The notes: generated from the letters alone by a model not told the origin. Positions 21,145 through 32,783 are shown, numbered from the stretch's first letter. The stretch is 64,000 nt of DNA from Gracilaria domingensis (GCA_022539475.1 VCMS01000121.1:87993-151992), one strand, 5' to 3'. Made by a program: numbers and translations.

Positions 21145-22949
21145 ATGCCACGGCGGCTCAGATCGATGGCGACACACTCGGCACCGATCTGCGAGGTAGC
21201 GGCCCCGACGCTACGGTGGAAGTTTGCGGAAAGAGATGTACGCGCATCGAGATACGTCTTTCGAAGAACAGTAGCGGCCACCGCGCTGCTTGTTCCAACG
21301 ACAGCCGCAGCGTACAACTACAACAAGCATGGCGACTTCAGACCGTCATGGTGTCAGCAGTACAACGGGCAGTGCGCCGGCACTTGGTATCAACGTCTGC
21401 TTCCACGCGCGCTTGCTGAGACCGCAGTGCCGCCAGAGAGACCGAAGAGCATCCGTGAGAGGATTACGAATCGTCTTCCTCAACTCCCAGACATTCCGGC
21501 GTCGCAGGTGCGAGCATGCGGTCGAGGGGCGGAGAAGATCTTGGTGACATACAGAGATGGCGTGTTTGACATCACCGAGTTTGTCGAGGGCCATCCAGGT
21601 GGAGATCAAATTCTTCTGGCGGCAGGGGGTCTCCTTGAGCCGTTTTTCGAAACATACGCGCAGCATCAGAAATTCTTTGTGTACGAAATGTTGGAAGCAT
21701 GCGCCGTGGGCAACTTGGTAGTGGATGAAAAATGGGACAAGCTGAGACAAGAAACGAGCAAACAGGCAGGGCTGGCAGCGTACGCAACGAACCGACACGA
21801 ACAAGCAGTTGCTCGTGCGCTCTCAGCGCTCCTTCACGGCGCAGCCACCCGCAGATGTTCTGGTGGCATCGTAGCTGACTCCACACGATCTCTTTTACGT
21901 GCACGACCACGTGCAGGTGCCCGTGATCGACGTCGAGGACTACGATTTGACGATCCTGAGGCTGGAGGGCAAGTCTAGGCGAACTGGCGCTCGAAGATCT
22001 GAAGACCAAGTTCCGGAAGCATACTGTGACGGCGGCGCTTCAGTGCGCGGGGAACCGGACAGACGGATCTGAACGAGGTATGAACGGTGAAGGGCGGCAC
22101 ATGGACGGGGGCGCAATCGGCAACGCAGAGTGGAGCGGGCGCACGTCTAACGAACGTGCTCAATTACGCGAAGAAGCAGAGCGGGGAGGGCGCTTGGTGG
22201 ACGGCGTGCAGCACGTGTGGGTTGAGGGTTTAGACGAAGACGTTGCGTCGCAGACGTGCTGCGAGGTTAGCATCCCGGTATACGTGCTGCGAAGGGTAAG
22301 CGACGTGGTGCTGGCGTACGAGATTAACGACGGGGAACTGCCGCACGACCACGTGTACCCATCGGGGCGGTGGTGCCAGGCGTGGTGGGCGCGCGCAATG
22401 TGAAGTACGTGCGCAAGGTGGTGCTCGTGGCGGAAGAAAGCCGGTAACACTGGCACCGCAAGGACTACTTCTGCGTGGGTGGCGTAGACGTGACAGGCTA
22501 GTCCAGCTACGACGCGGTGCCGAACATCCAGGAGATGCCGGTGGTGTCGGCCATCTGCTGGCACGAGGTGGACGCGGGCCCGCGGCGCGTGACTTGGGCG
22601 TCTACGCGTTCTCTGGCGACGAGAAGGCGACCGTGCGCGTGGAGGTCAGCGCGGATGACTGGCGGTCCGTGGACGCGTGCGAAGCTGCGCGCGCGCCAGG
22701 GCGGCGCCGCACAAGCGCGACACGTTCGACTGGACGCTGTGGTGCGCGGAAGTGGCGCTGGGCGGCGGAGGCGGCGGCGGCGGTAGCGGTTGGAACGTGC
22801 AGCTGATGTGGGGCGCGGCACGCAACGCGGCTTACAACTCGCAGCCGCGCGGGAAGCGCTACTTGTGGAACACGCGCGAGCTGCGCAACATCTCGTGGCA
22901 CACCGGTGCGCGTAGCGCTCGCACCGTAGGCGATTCCTGGCAACAATGA
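21145..22949 (+). pseudogene. sulfite oxidase with cytochrome b5 domain, multiply frameshifted
   Basis: Sulfite oxidase oxidises sulfite to sulfate in the mitochondrial intermembrane space using molybdopterin and haem. The first 220 residues are open: a basic N-terminus plus hydrophobic segment like a mitochondrial leader, then a cytochrome b5 domain with haem-ligand motif HPGG (21592). The molybdenum domain follows in fragments: DLFYVHDHVQVPVIDVEDYD, AALQCAGNR with the molybdenum-ligand Cys at 22044-22046, GGAIGNAEWSG, VWVEGLDED, IQEMPVVSAIC, and a C-terminal part around FDWTLWCAEVAL and NTRELRNISWH. At least five frame changes and in-frame stops occur, so it is not translatable as read. The region is much more GC-rich than its surroundings. 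Symbol withheld because the copy is broken. Confidence 0.82.
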
Positions 22950-23690
22950 GGCAGCGCTATAGATACGCGCCGCGTGGCCGCGCGCAACGCGCCGCTGCGC
23001 TCCTCCGCGTTTTCGTAGCGCAGTGTTAGAACCGCTGTTGGCGCCTTCCACCCCCGTCTCGCCGATCTCCCACCCTGCCAGAAACGCGCCGCGCAGCCAA
23101 TCGCCGCCCCCCCCGTCCTTTTCCCCCACTGACGACCAACAGATCATGTCGATCGAGTACAACCACCCCCTCAGTTCGTTTCCGGCAACTACAAACCCGT
23201 ACGCCGCGTATTGCGCGCAGTAAGACCGCCGCGCCAGCTCGCAAAGCCCTCCCCCCGCAGGCGCCCCGCTCTCGCCGTATGGCGCGCACGCCACGTACAA
23301 ACGCCATGGGCGCGCCCATCGCGCCGCCCAGGGCGCCGTCCGTGTTCAGCTGCTACCCCACAGTCGTTTTCGCTGCCTGCGCCCTCTACGCCGTCGGCTA
23401 CGATCCGTGCCTCGTCGAGAACACCTTTGTCAGCGACCCGCGCCCATGCTGCAGATGGCGTACCAGCAGGTGGGCGGCGCGTACTGGTGCGGCCAGCATC
23501 AGTCAGTGGACATGAGCTCCTCAATGCTGCCGCTCACCTGGAGAGCGCGGCCGCCGCGCAGCCGCATGGCGTGCGCGGCCTGCGGCCCGTGCACCAGTCG
23601 CTGGAGCAGGTGAGGAAGGAGGTCATGCAGGAGGGGCATAACATGTTCATGAAGTGGCGTACGTGCGGCAGGAACAGAAGTTAGTCAATG
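22950..23690 (+). pseudogene. GC-rich degraded coding stretch, unidentified
   Basis: Base composition matches the sulfite oxidase remnant. Plus-strand frames change repeatedly: SIEYNHPLSSFPATTNPYAA at about 23150, then YQQVGGAYWCGQHQSVD near 23470, then HQSLEQVRKEVMQEGHNMF near 23630. The pieces read like one frameshifted protein, but I recognise no family. Confidence 0.35.
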
Positions 23691-24572
23691 ATTAAGCGCG
23701 TAAGGCCGTCACGTTCTGTACACAATGAAGGCCAATGTCAAGGCATGGTTTCCCCGACAGCACGCCACGCGCTCCTTTTCTGGATCCTCCACCGCATACA
23801 AACCATCACAAAACTGGCTGCAGCACTTCTCGTGAGCTGCTGTTAGATCTGGTACTAGTTTCAGCTTCTGCTACTCTCTTCATGCTTCCTTTTGGCCTCA
23901 ACATTTCTGAGCTTTTGCCTCGCATCTTGAGATCTCCCGCACTCTTCTAACACCATGGCTCCAATTCTGATCAAACTGGTTTTCAACCTGATTCTCTGAA
24001 CTCGAGTTCATCACGCAAATGCGGATCGTATATGGAATACAACTTGTCTCATGTTTGTCTTGGAACTTCTTCAATCTCGAGACTGTCATTACGTAAGATC
24101 TAAATGCGCGTCTTTCTTATTTTTTGCCTTTGTATCTTCTAACCTGCGAGCTACATCATAGCGATTATGCGGCTATAACACTGGCCACAAACGTTTCTGA
24201 CGAACCTATGTACATTCAATATTGACACTGTCAATTGCCGATGAAATATGTGCTTGGAAAGTGTACGGAACAAGCCGCAATTTCGTGCATGGAAAGAAAG
24301 TCGAACTTTCTGCGAAGCGAGTTTGTATCGGCACTACCAGCACTGCGGATGTGGAAACAGTAGAAATCAAAGACAGTTCGAGAAAAGGTATGTACGAGCA
24401 ATGGCATCATCTCAAGTCACTTTACGTTCAATTTTGTCAAGATGTGAATACAATCATATAACTTTGCGCCATCCAATAAAGAATGCATAGAAGATACAGG
24501 AATGCTATGGGTAGGGGTGGAAACATAATGTTATGAATGATCACCCGTGAGGTGCCTTGTTGATGTTGTTCA
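23691..24572. other. intergenic, nothing recognised
   Basis: Short frames only. The left end of the Tnp2-type transposon probably lies in the right part, but I found no convincing CACTA/CACTG terminal repeat to mark it. Confidence 0.4.
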
Positions 24573-25562
24573 TCATAAGCGCTGGCCTGGGACTCTCTTG
24601 CAAATTGAACCACGGGGACGAATCGTAGCACCCGTCAAACCGGATCGACGCCGCGCTCTGCGAGCCCCACGTGCCATCTGGGGTCTGGGTAACACTTCAC
24701 TTCTGTTCAACTGCTGCGTTCTAGATGTACGTTGATGTGGTGTTTGGAGAACCATAGCGCTGTGAGTGCTAGTGGCAGCAGACGCATCTCTGCGAATATC
24801 ATCAGGTGCACGTCCTGGTAGTATTTCGTCTTCATTCTCGCGGATTTGCACATTTCCTCGTGCACCATTCTCATTCTCAACACCTCTTGATTGGAACAAA
24901 TGCTCATTACTGACATTATCTTCAGATCCTTGAATTTCGTGCGCTCTGTTGGAGGTATTTGTCGCTAAGCGAGCTCTCTCTTCCATGGTCTCCACGACAT
25001 TAGACGTACCTGGCAACCCAACCACCTGATGCGAACTCTCTCTTGGGAGGGAATAATTCTGAACAACTGGGCTTGACCTGCTTGTAGATTTCTTGCTTCT
25101 AGGCCCACTGTAGTTTCTATCTCTGCGTATGGCCTCTTGAATTAACACATTCACTGCCCATTGGCCTTCCGCATATTTGAGAACGCGATAATGTTTCTCA
25201 ATCTTTGACCGAAGCTCACCCAAGATCGTAGGATGTTCTCTCTGAAGTATGCGGTACGTTAACGTTCCAATACCAGCAAGCTGACGAACGTTATAGACAT
25301 GCTCACGGATACTGCGCATGACTGACCTCACAAATTCTTCTGAGAGTGGTTTGATTGCGTCATACTCTCTGTTCTCCAGTTCTGCGAATTTGCGGTTGAA
25401 GATTTCCCTCATGTTGCGCTGTGATCCCTTTCCCTCCGCTCCATACTTATCTTTATGGCGTGATTCGATCCGGGTAGGAATCGAGATACTCCGTTCCATA
25501 TTTGGGGGAGGAGCACTGTCGCCAGCGGTGCTGCGGACCAAATCTGAAGATACAGGGTTCAT
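24573..25562 (-). CDS. unknown protein, probable second gene of the Tnp2-type transposon
   Basis: An intact frame of 329 residues starts at ATG 25560-25562. Residues about 50-150 look like a folded helical domain (EIFNRKFAELENREYDAIK; LAGIGTLTYRIL; LKYAEGQWAVNVLIQEAIRR). The rest is Ser/Arg/Asn-rich and likely disordered, ending in a basic tail (ARRARRRSG). No family is recognised. It is divergent from the transposase gene at 26020, sharing a 457-bp gap, and no host gene lies between. Many CACTA elements encode a second DNA-binding protein, so that role is inferred for this basic protein. Confidence 0.55.
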   Translation of the reverse strand: MNPVSSDLVRSTAGDSAPPPNMERSISIPTRIESRHKDKYGAEGKGSQRNMREIFNRKFAELENREYDAIKPLSEEFVRSVMRSIREHVYNVRQLAGIGTLTYRILQREHPTILGELRSKIEKHYRVLKYAEGQWAVNVLIQEAIRRDRNYSGPRSKKSTSRSSPVVQNYSLPRESSHQVVGLPGTSNVVETMEERARLATNTSNRAHEIQGSEDNVSNEHLFQSRGVENENGARGNVQIRENEDEILPGRAPDDIRRDASAATSTHSAMVLQTPHQRTSRTQQLNRSEVLPRPQMARGARRARRRSGLTGATIRPRGSICKRVPGQRL

Positions 25563-26019
25563 CGCGAAGAAGTGCAGCTACAGCCGGGGAGAGAGAAAGC
25601 CGCAAGTAATGACTGCGATTGAGACGTCGGAAAGCTGCCTCTGCCAAGAATCAATCTGCAAAGTGCTTCAAGTGCAGTAGGAAGCAGATTTCTGATACAC
25701 GAACTGTGAGACAGGGAGTAGATTATGTGAGAAGTTGATGCGGGATTACGAAGAAAGTGAATTGTTACAAAGTGAAGCCATCGTGTAGTACGAAACTCTA
25801 GGCTCAGGTTCTGAAGAATGAGAATGGAGAGCATGCTGGGCTCCTAAATAGGCGAGCGGTATGTGTACAGTTTCGTTTCGAAATGGCGCCATTTATGATT
25901 CATCTGAAACGAAAACTCAGGGCGCGACGTCAACAAGACACTGACCTTCTCTGTATCCATAAACACACGTACGTTGGAGAGCATATGCTCTTATTCGAAG
26001 GTATAGGAAATCATCGGAA
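25563..26019. promoter_or_regulatory. shared divergent upstream region
   Basis: 457 bp separates the two divergent start codons. It is the only space for both promoters. No clear TATA pair or repeated operator was recognised by eye. Confidence 0.35.
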
Positions 26020-29000
26020 ATGAGAAAGGGTTCCAACATGGATGACTCACAACAGCCTGGATCGTCAAAGCGACGTCGCACAGCACGCCAGCCTTCATCT
26101 TCGTCCCAGTGTACTCAATTCACCAGATCTATATATGAGAATTCTTGGGAGAATGATATGAGAACAGGCCAACCAAGAGATCAAACGATTCACAAAAGGC
26201 ACGAAGAAAGCTTCGGGGGCCATTCAAGCCGTTCGAAAGACAGTAATCCAGAATATCTTAGTAATGACTTAATTTCTTCAACACCACTCCATTGTTTCGG
26301 ACAAGATGTTCCACTCCCTCGAGCAAGCAGTAGTTACTTTAGGCTGCCACGCGCCCCCGATCAATTTCAACAGCTCAGAATAACTCACAACTCCTGTTCA
26401 CAGCAAAGAACAACCGAAGAAAATGATCAGAAGCAGACTGGAGGACCTATTGATGAAATTCTTTCAAGCAGGAGGAAGAATACAGTTCACAATTCGGTTC
26501 ATGTTCAGCCCGAACATCTATCTGGCCTACAAAGTTCACCAACTCCGTTGTAATTGCCAGTTTACGATGAGAGCAGTTACCCCCAAACCCCACATATCGA
26601 TTTCAGCCATTCTGCCAATCCCATCATTGAATCACTTGAAGAGGAACATGCTCCAGCAGCATCAGATGCAAATAACAAAGCAGCTCATGGAAACTCCTCG
26701 AAAACTCTAAGTAACTATTCAGTCTCATCACTTCATAACACATACGAGTATTCTTCAACGCAGGAGCATGTGCTTGTGCATGGCTCTTATAATGATGGAA
26801 AGGAAAGAGAACTTCTCAGATTGATGGATATAATTAACATTGTCGAATACAGCGGAATGTCAAAGAACCAGTCTTGAGCTCTACTCGAAACAAACATTTT
26901 GCATTCTCGGTATAGTTATGATGCTTTGATTCGACACGCTCTCTCGAAGTCGGCTGTTAGCAAGCATTTTGGTACGATGTGTACCGAGGAACATGTGGCG
27001 GTGTACACGACGCACAAAAGAGAACAGGAATTCTGCCCCTCTGAGACCTGTGATCGAAACGTCTCTACGAATCGGAAGTTCTGGTACCGTAAACCCTCCG
27101 AGATGTTGAAATCCCTATGTGCTCAAAAAGACTCCTTGTGGGCTCTAATGGACGGTTGTGCGGAAGCAAAGGCCAGCATGCAGTCAGGTGGTGTAGAAGA
27201 GGGTGGATATATCAAGGACTACTACAGTGGCACATATTTCCGGGATAGGTTCGGGAGGATGGTACTCCTTTGGAAGCCCGAGGAAGAGTTTTATATCTTT
27301 TTGACTTTCTCTTCCGATGGATTTGAGGTCTTCAAAGGACGGAAGACCACCAAATCTTCATGGCCAATGATATTTGTTGTTCTCAGTTTCGGCTGCAGCC
27401 TTCGCTTTCAGGCATCGAACACATTGATAACAGCATTTGCGCCAGGGTCACATGACCAAACATTGTTCGACAGCTTCTTGCAACCAGTTGTTGCGGATCT
27501 CAGAGAACTCGAAAACGGTATCAGCGTGCACTGCGCTGATGGAAAGCGGAGGATTTTGTATGCGTTTGTACTGTTTATAACAGCAGACTGGCCTGCAGCC
27601 AGTAAACTCATTGACATGAAAGGTCACAACGCGCCGCATCCTTGTCGAAGGTGCAAGAAACAGGCGAAAAGGGTTGGAAACTCTTTGCCCATACTACCGC
27701 AGCTGGTAACAAGGGATAGAAAGCAAGCCATGACAGGAGAGCTTTTAGGGGAGCGAAGCGCATGGATTACATCCGAATGCCCGCGCCAAAGAACACATCA
27801 AGGCGTGGCGGATGTTTGGAGGAGGCTTAAGTCAAGGACATCACTGCTTAGTGGTGCCGAACTAGAGATGTTGAAGAAAAGCACTTGTGTGAAGAGATGT
27901 CCAGAGGTATCAAAACTCTCTATCGATGTGGTCAAAGGAACGCCATATGCCCCGATGCACCAATGGCTCCTCGGATGGGTGACGCACGTGACATCGCTTT
28001 GTATTGGATCCCACAAACAATGTATCGGAGGAAACTCACCGTTTGTGTTGCGCCGCTCTACAATTCATCACATAAACCAATCGTTAACAAGAGGATACCA
28101 GAGATTTCCTGCAGAGTGGGGAAGACCACCGGAGTCTTTCGATTACATTTCAGGTTTTAAGGCGGAGGACTACAAGAATATTGCCTTGTACTATGGACCT
28201 GTCTTGTTCCGAGGACTGGGAATTGATGTTCGCATTAGCAAACTGTGGTATGCAACTTGCAGGATACCGCATATTCTTTTCGATACTAGCCCTTCGGTGT
28301 CGCATATCAAGGAATTAAGAAGTCTTCTGCAGATCGCTCACTCCCTCTTCGTTGACATTTTCTACGTGAATGAGGAACATGCGTTTTGCTTAACGCCAAC
28401 GACCCACGCTGTTCTCCACTTCCCTGAAATATTACAGGAGTGTGGCCCCCTTCGAAATGTTTCTCAATTCATAGTCGAGCGGGTGGCAGGGCGACTTGGG
28501 GACATGATGACATCTACTAATAGACCCGAGGCCAATCTGTTTCACAAGACGCACACACTCTTTGCTCTCCGTTTGTTCAATGGCGGCTTCGATAAGAAAA
28601 TTAATAAGCCCGAACAACATTCGAATATTGAGCGTATTGATGTTGGCAGATACTGGAATACTGAACGCTGTAATGACAAAGCACTCGAGCTGCAGGATCG
28701 CAATCAGAAAGAGTTCTCTGCGGAGAGTAACGAGCTCTCTTCGGATTCTGGAGGCGTTGCTGAGGCAGCAGTGCGGAGTATGACAGGCAGGAGTTATTTG
28801 GTTCAGGGTTCTGAGCGACTCCGTCAAGCTCTGGACTACGCGCGTGGTGCCCTCTCCGTAACGAGCTATGACATTCGCATCGCAAGCCTCCGACTGTTTC
28901 CTAAAGCGCTGATATCAGACGCTGAGGTTGAGGTCCATTTGGAAGGACGGTCGGAGTATCGACGGCGACTCGCACAAGATACACAGTGCGCGCGTCAGCG

Positions 29001-29406
29001 ATGGTGGATAGCTGGAGTGTTTGAAGCGGGGGAGGGTGCACCAGAATTTTCGAACAGCTGTGAGGTTGAAAAAGAAGTATTCTATGGCTGCATTGATGAA
29101 ATTTGGAGGGCCAAAGTGTCTTTTCGCCGACCCGGAGAGCAGCTTATCTACACCAGAATGATGAACATGGTGCGGGTGGATTGGGTTTATGGGATGAAAA
29201 CAGATCGAATAACTAGAGTGCCCTCCGTGTATCTATCATCGGGACCGAGACGTGGCAGTCTTCGTGATACGAAGCGCACTGTTGAAGACATCAACTCGAT
29301 TTCTCACTCAATTGCGTTTCTGGATCATGGTGGTAGGAGGCATTTCTTGGATCCGGGGATGCCAGAATTTTGTAGTTCGGTACGGCTCGGTGGTGTCATT
29401 GGGTAG
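26020..29406 (+). pseudogene. Tnp2/CACTA-type (Plavaka-like) transposase, two in-frame stops
   Basis: A single frame of 1129 codons starts at ATG 26020 and ends at TAG 29404-29406, broken by TAA 26551-26553 and TGA 26875-26877. The first 280 codons are disordered and basic. The catalytic part is open from 26878 to the end (about 840 codons). It has the Tnp2 pattern: TFSSDGFEVFKGRKTTKSSW with the first catalytic Asp, ITAFAPGSHDQTLFDSFLQP, then ADWPAASKLIDMKGH and a Cys/His cluster PHPCRRCKK. A cut-and-paste DDE transposase acting in the nucleus. The stops lie in the weakly constrained N-terminus, so translation from a later start could still yield the catalytic part. Confidence 0.8.
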
Positions 29407-29698
29407 ACCGTGACTTGAATTAGACCACGTTTTGGCGTGACGATGAAACACATGTGACGAAGACTCGTCACCCATAGCGTGTCAAAAATGGTGACATTAC
29501 CTTAATCACTTATTATACTAATTAATAAAAATTATTTTAAACAAAATATTTCAAGTGCGCACTAAATTCTGAAAAAAATCCAGTGGTTTTTAATGTGCCC
29601 CTATTTTCAAAGTTTTAGCAAAATTATCCACCGTGTATCAACTGCTACATCATCTGCTACATCCATGGGGCAGAACCCGTACATCATCTTGCACATCT
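29407..29698. repeat. 3' flank with clustered GTGAC motifs
   Basis: Within 29408-29500, GTGAC or its complement occurs at about 29410, 29436, 29454, 29466 and 29491, in both orientations. Clustered short motifs in both orientations are typical of subterminal transposase-binding repeats in CACTA elements. The rest is AT-rich. The terminal repeat itself was not identified. Confidence 0.4.
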
Positions 29699-30003
29699 TT
29701 AACCCTTTTGACACTACAAAATTAAGTCTACCGATATAGACTTAACATGGACACATGATTGGAGAACAGGAAGAACAGGTGGCGCACAAACTGCCACTTG
29801 TTGAGTCAGCTTATGTCGACGATAGTAAGAGATAAAGCAGAGTCGTTCTCCATTTGCTGCGTACAATATCTCTGATGCCATGAACCAATAGCAAACTCCA
29901 AAACCATGTCAACAGCTCCCAATCACAATCTCCAATGTTGACAAAATCCGTACGTTGCATACAGCAATAATGTTTGCACCAAACATACAACAACTTTGCA
30001 TGC

Positions 30004-32172
30004 ATGATCGGCCAAAATGCTGCGATTGCAACCCAGGATTACCGTACCGTTGGTACAAAGGCACTCCAAACCGCCAAAAAGACGGAACACATCTGGTTCA
30101 GCATCATCCAGACAATGGCAGCTCAGGTACAGAACGCAATGTCTTCTCCGCTCAACTCGCATTCTTTGAGTCCGTCACCTAATAGAGACGTAAATACGTC
30201 TAACAACGTTGAATGCAACACCGAAGTCGTCGCGACATTCGATACCAACCAAGCAGTCAACAAAGAATTTATGGCATCTCTGTTGGAACCAGCCGAAGAA
30301 CATTATCTTTGCGAAAATGTTCTTTATTGTCGACAGTGGAAGAAGCGCAGCGGTTTACATCTTTCGAAAGAGAGGCTCATAAGAAGAACGTATGCTCATC
30401 GTAAGGAACGAGGTCTATTCACTTTATTTCTAAATGATTCTTTCTTGCAATGCATCAGAGTTTGGACTAGTAAGGAACTTGTTCGCAGGGGCAAACGCAG
30501 CAAGCCACTCAGGATGGATGAATTTCGGGCCTATCTTGGACTTGAGCTAGCAACTTCGATACACCGGCTCAATCGCTTGCAGGAGTACTGGTCAACGTCT
30601 GATCTGTTGGGAATACCCTTCTTCCAAAAAGTAATGGGCCGAGATGCTTTCTTGAATATTCGTTCTGCTTTGCGCTTGTATCCAACGTACGACGCTGATG
30701 TAGCTATACGAGACCCACTGTGGCACAGTTGCCAAATTCTTGAGCACTTTGGCCGTAACGCAGCTACATTGGCAGTACCAGTTGGTGTGAGTTCATTAGA
30801 TGAAAATACTATTCGTTGCAAAGGTCGAACGGCAGCAAGGTCATATATGAAGTCGAAGCCTGTCAAATTTGGAATTCGTTTGTATGCTGTTGTTGGTTGG
30901 TCAGACGCTTACTTACACAGCTTTCAAGATGACGGGTCCGGTAACAAGAGTGGTATTGCTCCAGTTCATCGATACACAAAGATGTTCAGAGGATTACGTG
31001 GGGCCGTTGAGAAAAAAGTGGACAGAAAGATTCTTCCAAAGACATCAGCGTCTGCTCTCTGGTGCGCACAAATGGCTCATCAGACTTATTTACATCCTAC
31101 AGAGTCGAAGGGAAGACTTATGGTTATGGACAACTTCTACACACGGCACTTGCTTGCTCGTCAGCTGCAAAAGCTAAGCGACAATGAGTGCAAAGTTTTA
31201 GGCACTGTTCGGTTCAATAACATTGACGGAGTAAATCGACCTGCTCTCAAGGAAGCAATCGAAAGTCTGAAGCAAGCGCGACGAGGAGATTGGCGACTTG
31301 TACAAGTGTTCGAAAAGAAAGGGACTGGGGAGAATACTGTTGAGATTGCGGAGAAGACCGGTTTCATTGTTTTCAAGGATCGCTGTGTTGTGTCGTTTTA
31401 TTGTAATGATCTTGCGGATACACCATCTCAAAGAATACACCAACCAGATGATCACGCAAAGAAGTGTGTCCATGGACTCGCCCCACTGAGGCGATGGACA
31501 GGTGATGAAGCCGTATGCCGGACCACCCTGCAGGTTCCTGCTGTAATTGTAGCGTACAACATATTAATGAATGCTGTAGATCGCTTCGACCAGTTTCGGT
31601 CTACCTGTCCTACTGTTCGCAGAGAGCGACGCGTTACGATGAGTATCTTGACTTTCGTGCTGGATGCCAGCGTCCTAAACGCACAAGCATTGTTGAATGC
31701 GATCACCGCAACTGGAGGAGATCATCTCAGAATGGATACTATGAAGCGGCGGATCATTATGCAGCTTGTGGAAGACCATGTTGAGTACAAACAACGACGG
31801 GCGTCGTTGTCTACAGTATCCGCTCTTAGTAGTTCATCCAACGACCATGGAAATAGCGAGAGCGTCTCATTCAACAAGCATATTCTGCTCGAAACAGCAG
31901 GCAGGAAGAACGTTCACTGCATTCTTTGTCGCCTCCTCAAAGACTCAAAGAGTGGGGGATACACCAAATTCTCTTGTAGCCAGTTTTGTCGTGGTTTCCA
32001 TGTCAATTGCTTCTCCTTCTTTCACAACATGGAGTTCTTGAAGAACAGTCGTTCTGATGTATACAATGAAATTCGTTCCGCACAAAGGAGACTAAGCACT
32101 AAACCGCATCGCAAAAGATCGAACAAAGCTATCACTACGTTGGGTACTGCAGCGCTGCCATTCAAGAAATAA
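30004..32172 (+). CDS. piggyBac transposase, intact
   Basis: 722 residues from ATG 30004; the frame is open further upstream but only through non-ATG codons. Cut-and-paste DDD transposase that inserts at TTAA. The three catalytic Asp are visible: LDENT (30799), VMDNFYT (31129) and AVDRFDQFR (31579). The fold markers around them, such as SKPVKFGIRLYAV and YNILMNAVDRFD, are typical. A Cys/His-rich domain near the C-terminus (HCILCRLL, then FSCSQFCRGFHVNC) matches the zinc-binding end-recognition domain, followed by a basic tail. No lesion is seen. The stop lies 2 bp from that of the convergent second gene. Confidence 0.92.
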   Translation: MIGQNAAIATQDYRTVGTKALQTAKKTEHIWFSIIQTMAAQVQNAMSSPLNSHSLSPSPNRDVNTSNNVECNTEVVATFDTNQAVNKEFMASLLEPAEEHYLCENVLYCRQWKKRSGLHLSKERLIRRTYAHRKERGLFTLFLNDSFLQCIRVWTSKELVRRGKRSKPLRMDEFRAYLGLELATSIHRLNRLQEYWSTSDLLGIPFFQKVMGRDAFLNIRSALRLYPTYDADVAIRDPLWHSCQILEHFGRNAATLAVPVGVSSLDENTIRCKGRTAARSYMKSKPVKFGIRLYAVVGWSDAYLHSFQDDGSGNKSGIAPVHRYTKMFRGLRGAVEKKVDRKILPKTSASALWCAQMAHQTYLHPTESKGRLMVMDNFYTRHLLARQLQKLSDNECKVLGTVRFNNIDGVNRPALKEAIESLKQARRGDWRLVQVFEKKGTGENTVEIAEKTGFIVFKDRCVVSFYCNDLADTPSQRIHQPDDHAKKCVHGLAPLRRWTGDEAVCRTTLQVPAVIVAYNILMNAVDRFDQFRSTCPTVRRERRVTMSILTFVLDASVLNAQALLNAITATGGDHLRMDTMKRRIIMQLVEDHVEYKQRRASLSTVSALSSSSNDHGNSESVSFNKHILLETAGRKNVHCILCRLLKDSKSGGYTKFSCSQFCRGFHVNCFSFFHNMEFLKNSRSDVYNEIRSAQRRLSTKPHRKRSNKAITTLGTAALPFKK

Positions 32173-32174
32173 AG

Positions 32175-32693
32175 TTAGTCATCTCGGTAACCCATATATG
32201 TTCCTGCTGCATCCGGCCACATCGATCGTATTCCTTCAAGAACACAATGAGGAATTTGAATCCTGTTCCCCTTTCCCATGAATCCATATCTTTCGTAGAT
32301 GTAGTTCTTATACGCGCACTTACGCGCTTCGTTATTCTGACTCGAATCAGCAATAGGAAACTTCTCGGAGATTGTTTCAACAACATAAGAACCAAACTGT
32401 ACCCAATAGCACGGCGTTCTCCCACACCGCCTGCAAGCAACATCTTCGTTATCTATAGTCATAGTAGGAATACCACCTTTGATTTCAGCTGTTATTGAAT
32501 CACCCTTCTCACCAATAGAGCCAGATTCCGCATCGCAAACCACAGTGTTTCCCTGCAATAAATGTAATGAATCACATGTGACAGATTGTTCTTTTCCTTC
32601 CGGTAATGGTCTCATCGTGGTTTCTGCTCTCTTGTTACTCTTTATGTTTGCCCTACCAGCTGCATACTGGCTTCTGCTCTCGTTCATTTCCAT
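32175..32693 (-). CDS. piggyBac second gene, CxxC protein of unknown function
   Basis: 172 residues from ATG 32691-32693. The frame is open 90 nt further upstream without an ATG. It lies wholly inside the piggyBac element, tail-to-tail with the transposase, so it is a cargo or accessory gene. The N-terminal half is polar and disordered. The C-terminal half is compact: CRRCGRTPCYWVQFG, then CAYKNYIYERYGFMGKGNR, then IPHCVLEGIRSMWPD. The CRRC...C pattern suggests a zinc site. I know no function. Such genes could help transposition, as second genes do in other superfamilies. Confidence 0.7.
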   Translation of the reverse strand: MEMNESRSQYAAGRANIKSNKRAETTMRPLPEGKEQSVTCDSLHLLQGNTVVCDAESGSIGEKGDSITAEIKGGIPTMTIDNEDVACRRCGRTPCYWVQFGSYVVETISEKFPIADSSQNNEARKCAYKNYIYERYGFMGKGNRIQIPHCVLEGIRSMWPDAAGTYMGYRDD

Positions 32694-32783
32694 ACTGCAG
32701 GATCCAGTGTATGAATGTTCGTCACGGTACCCTCTGTTTCTCTCAAATATATGAGGTTCTAATATCTCTTGACCACAAACCAA

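Noticed and set aside
29706-29712. CACTA string as a possible left end of a CACTA transposon
   Set aside because: It belongs to the piggyBac terminal repeat (CCCTTTTGACACTACAAAA), confirmed by the matching right end and TTAA flanks.
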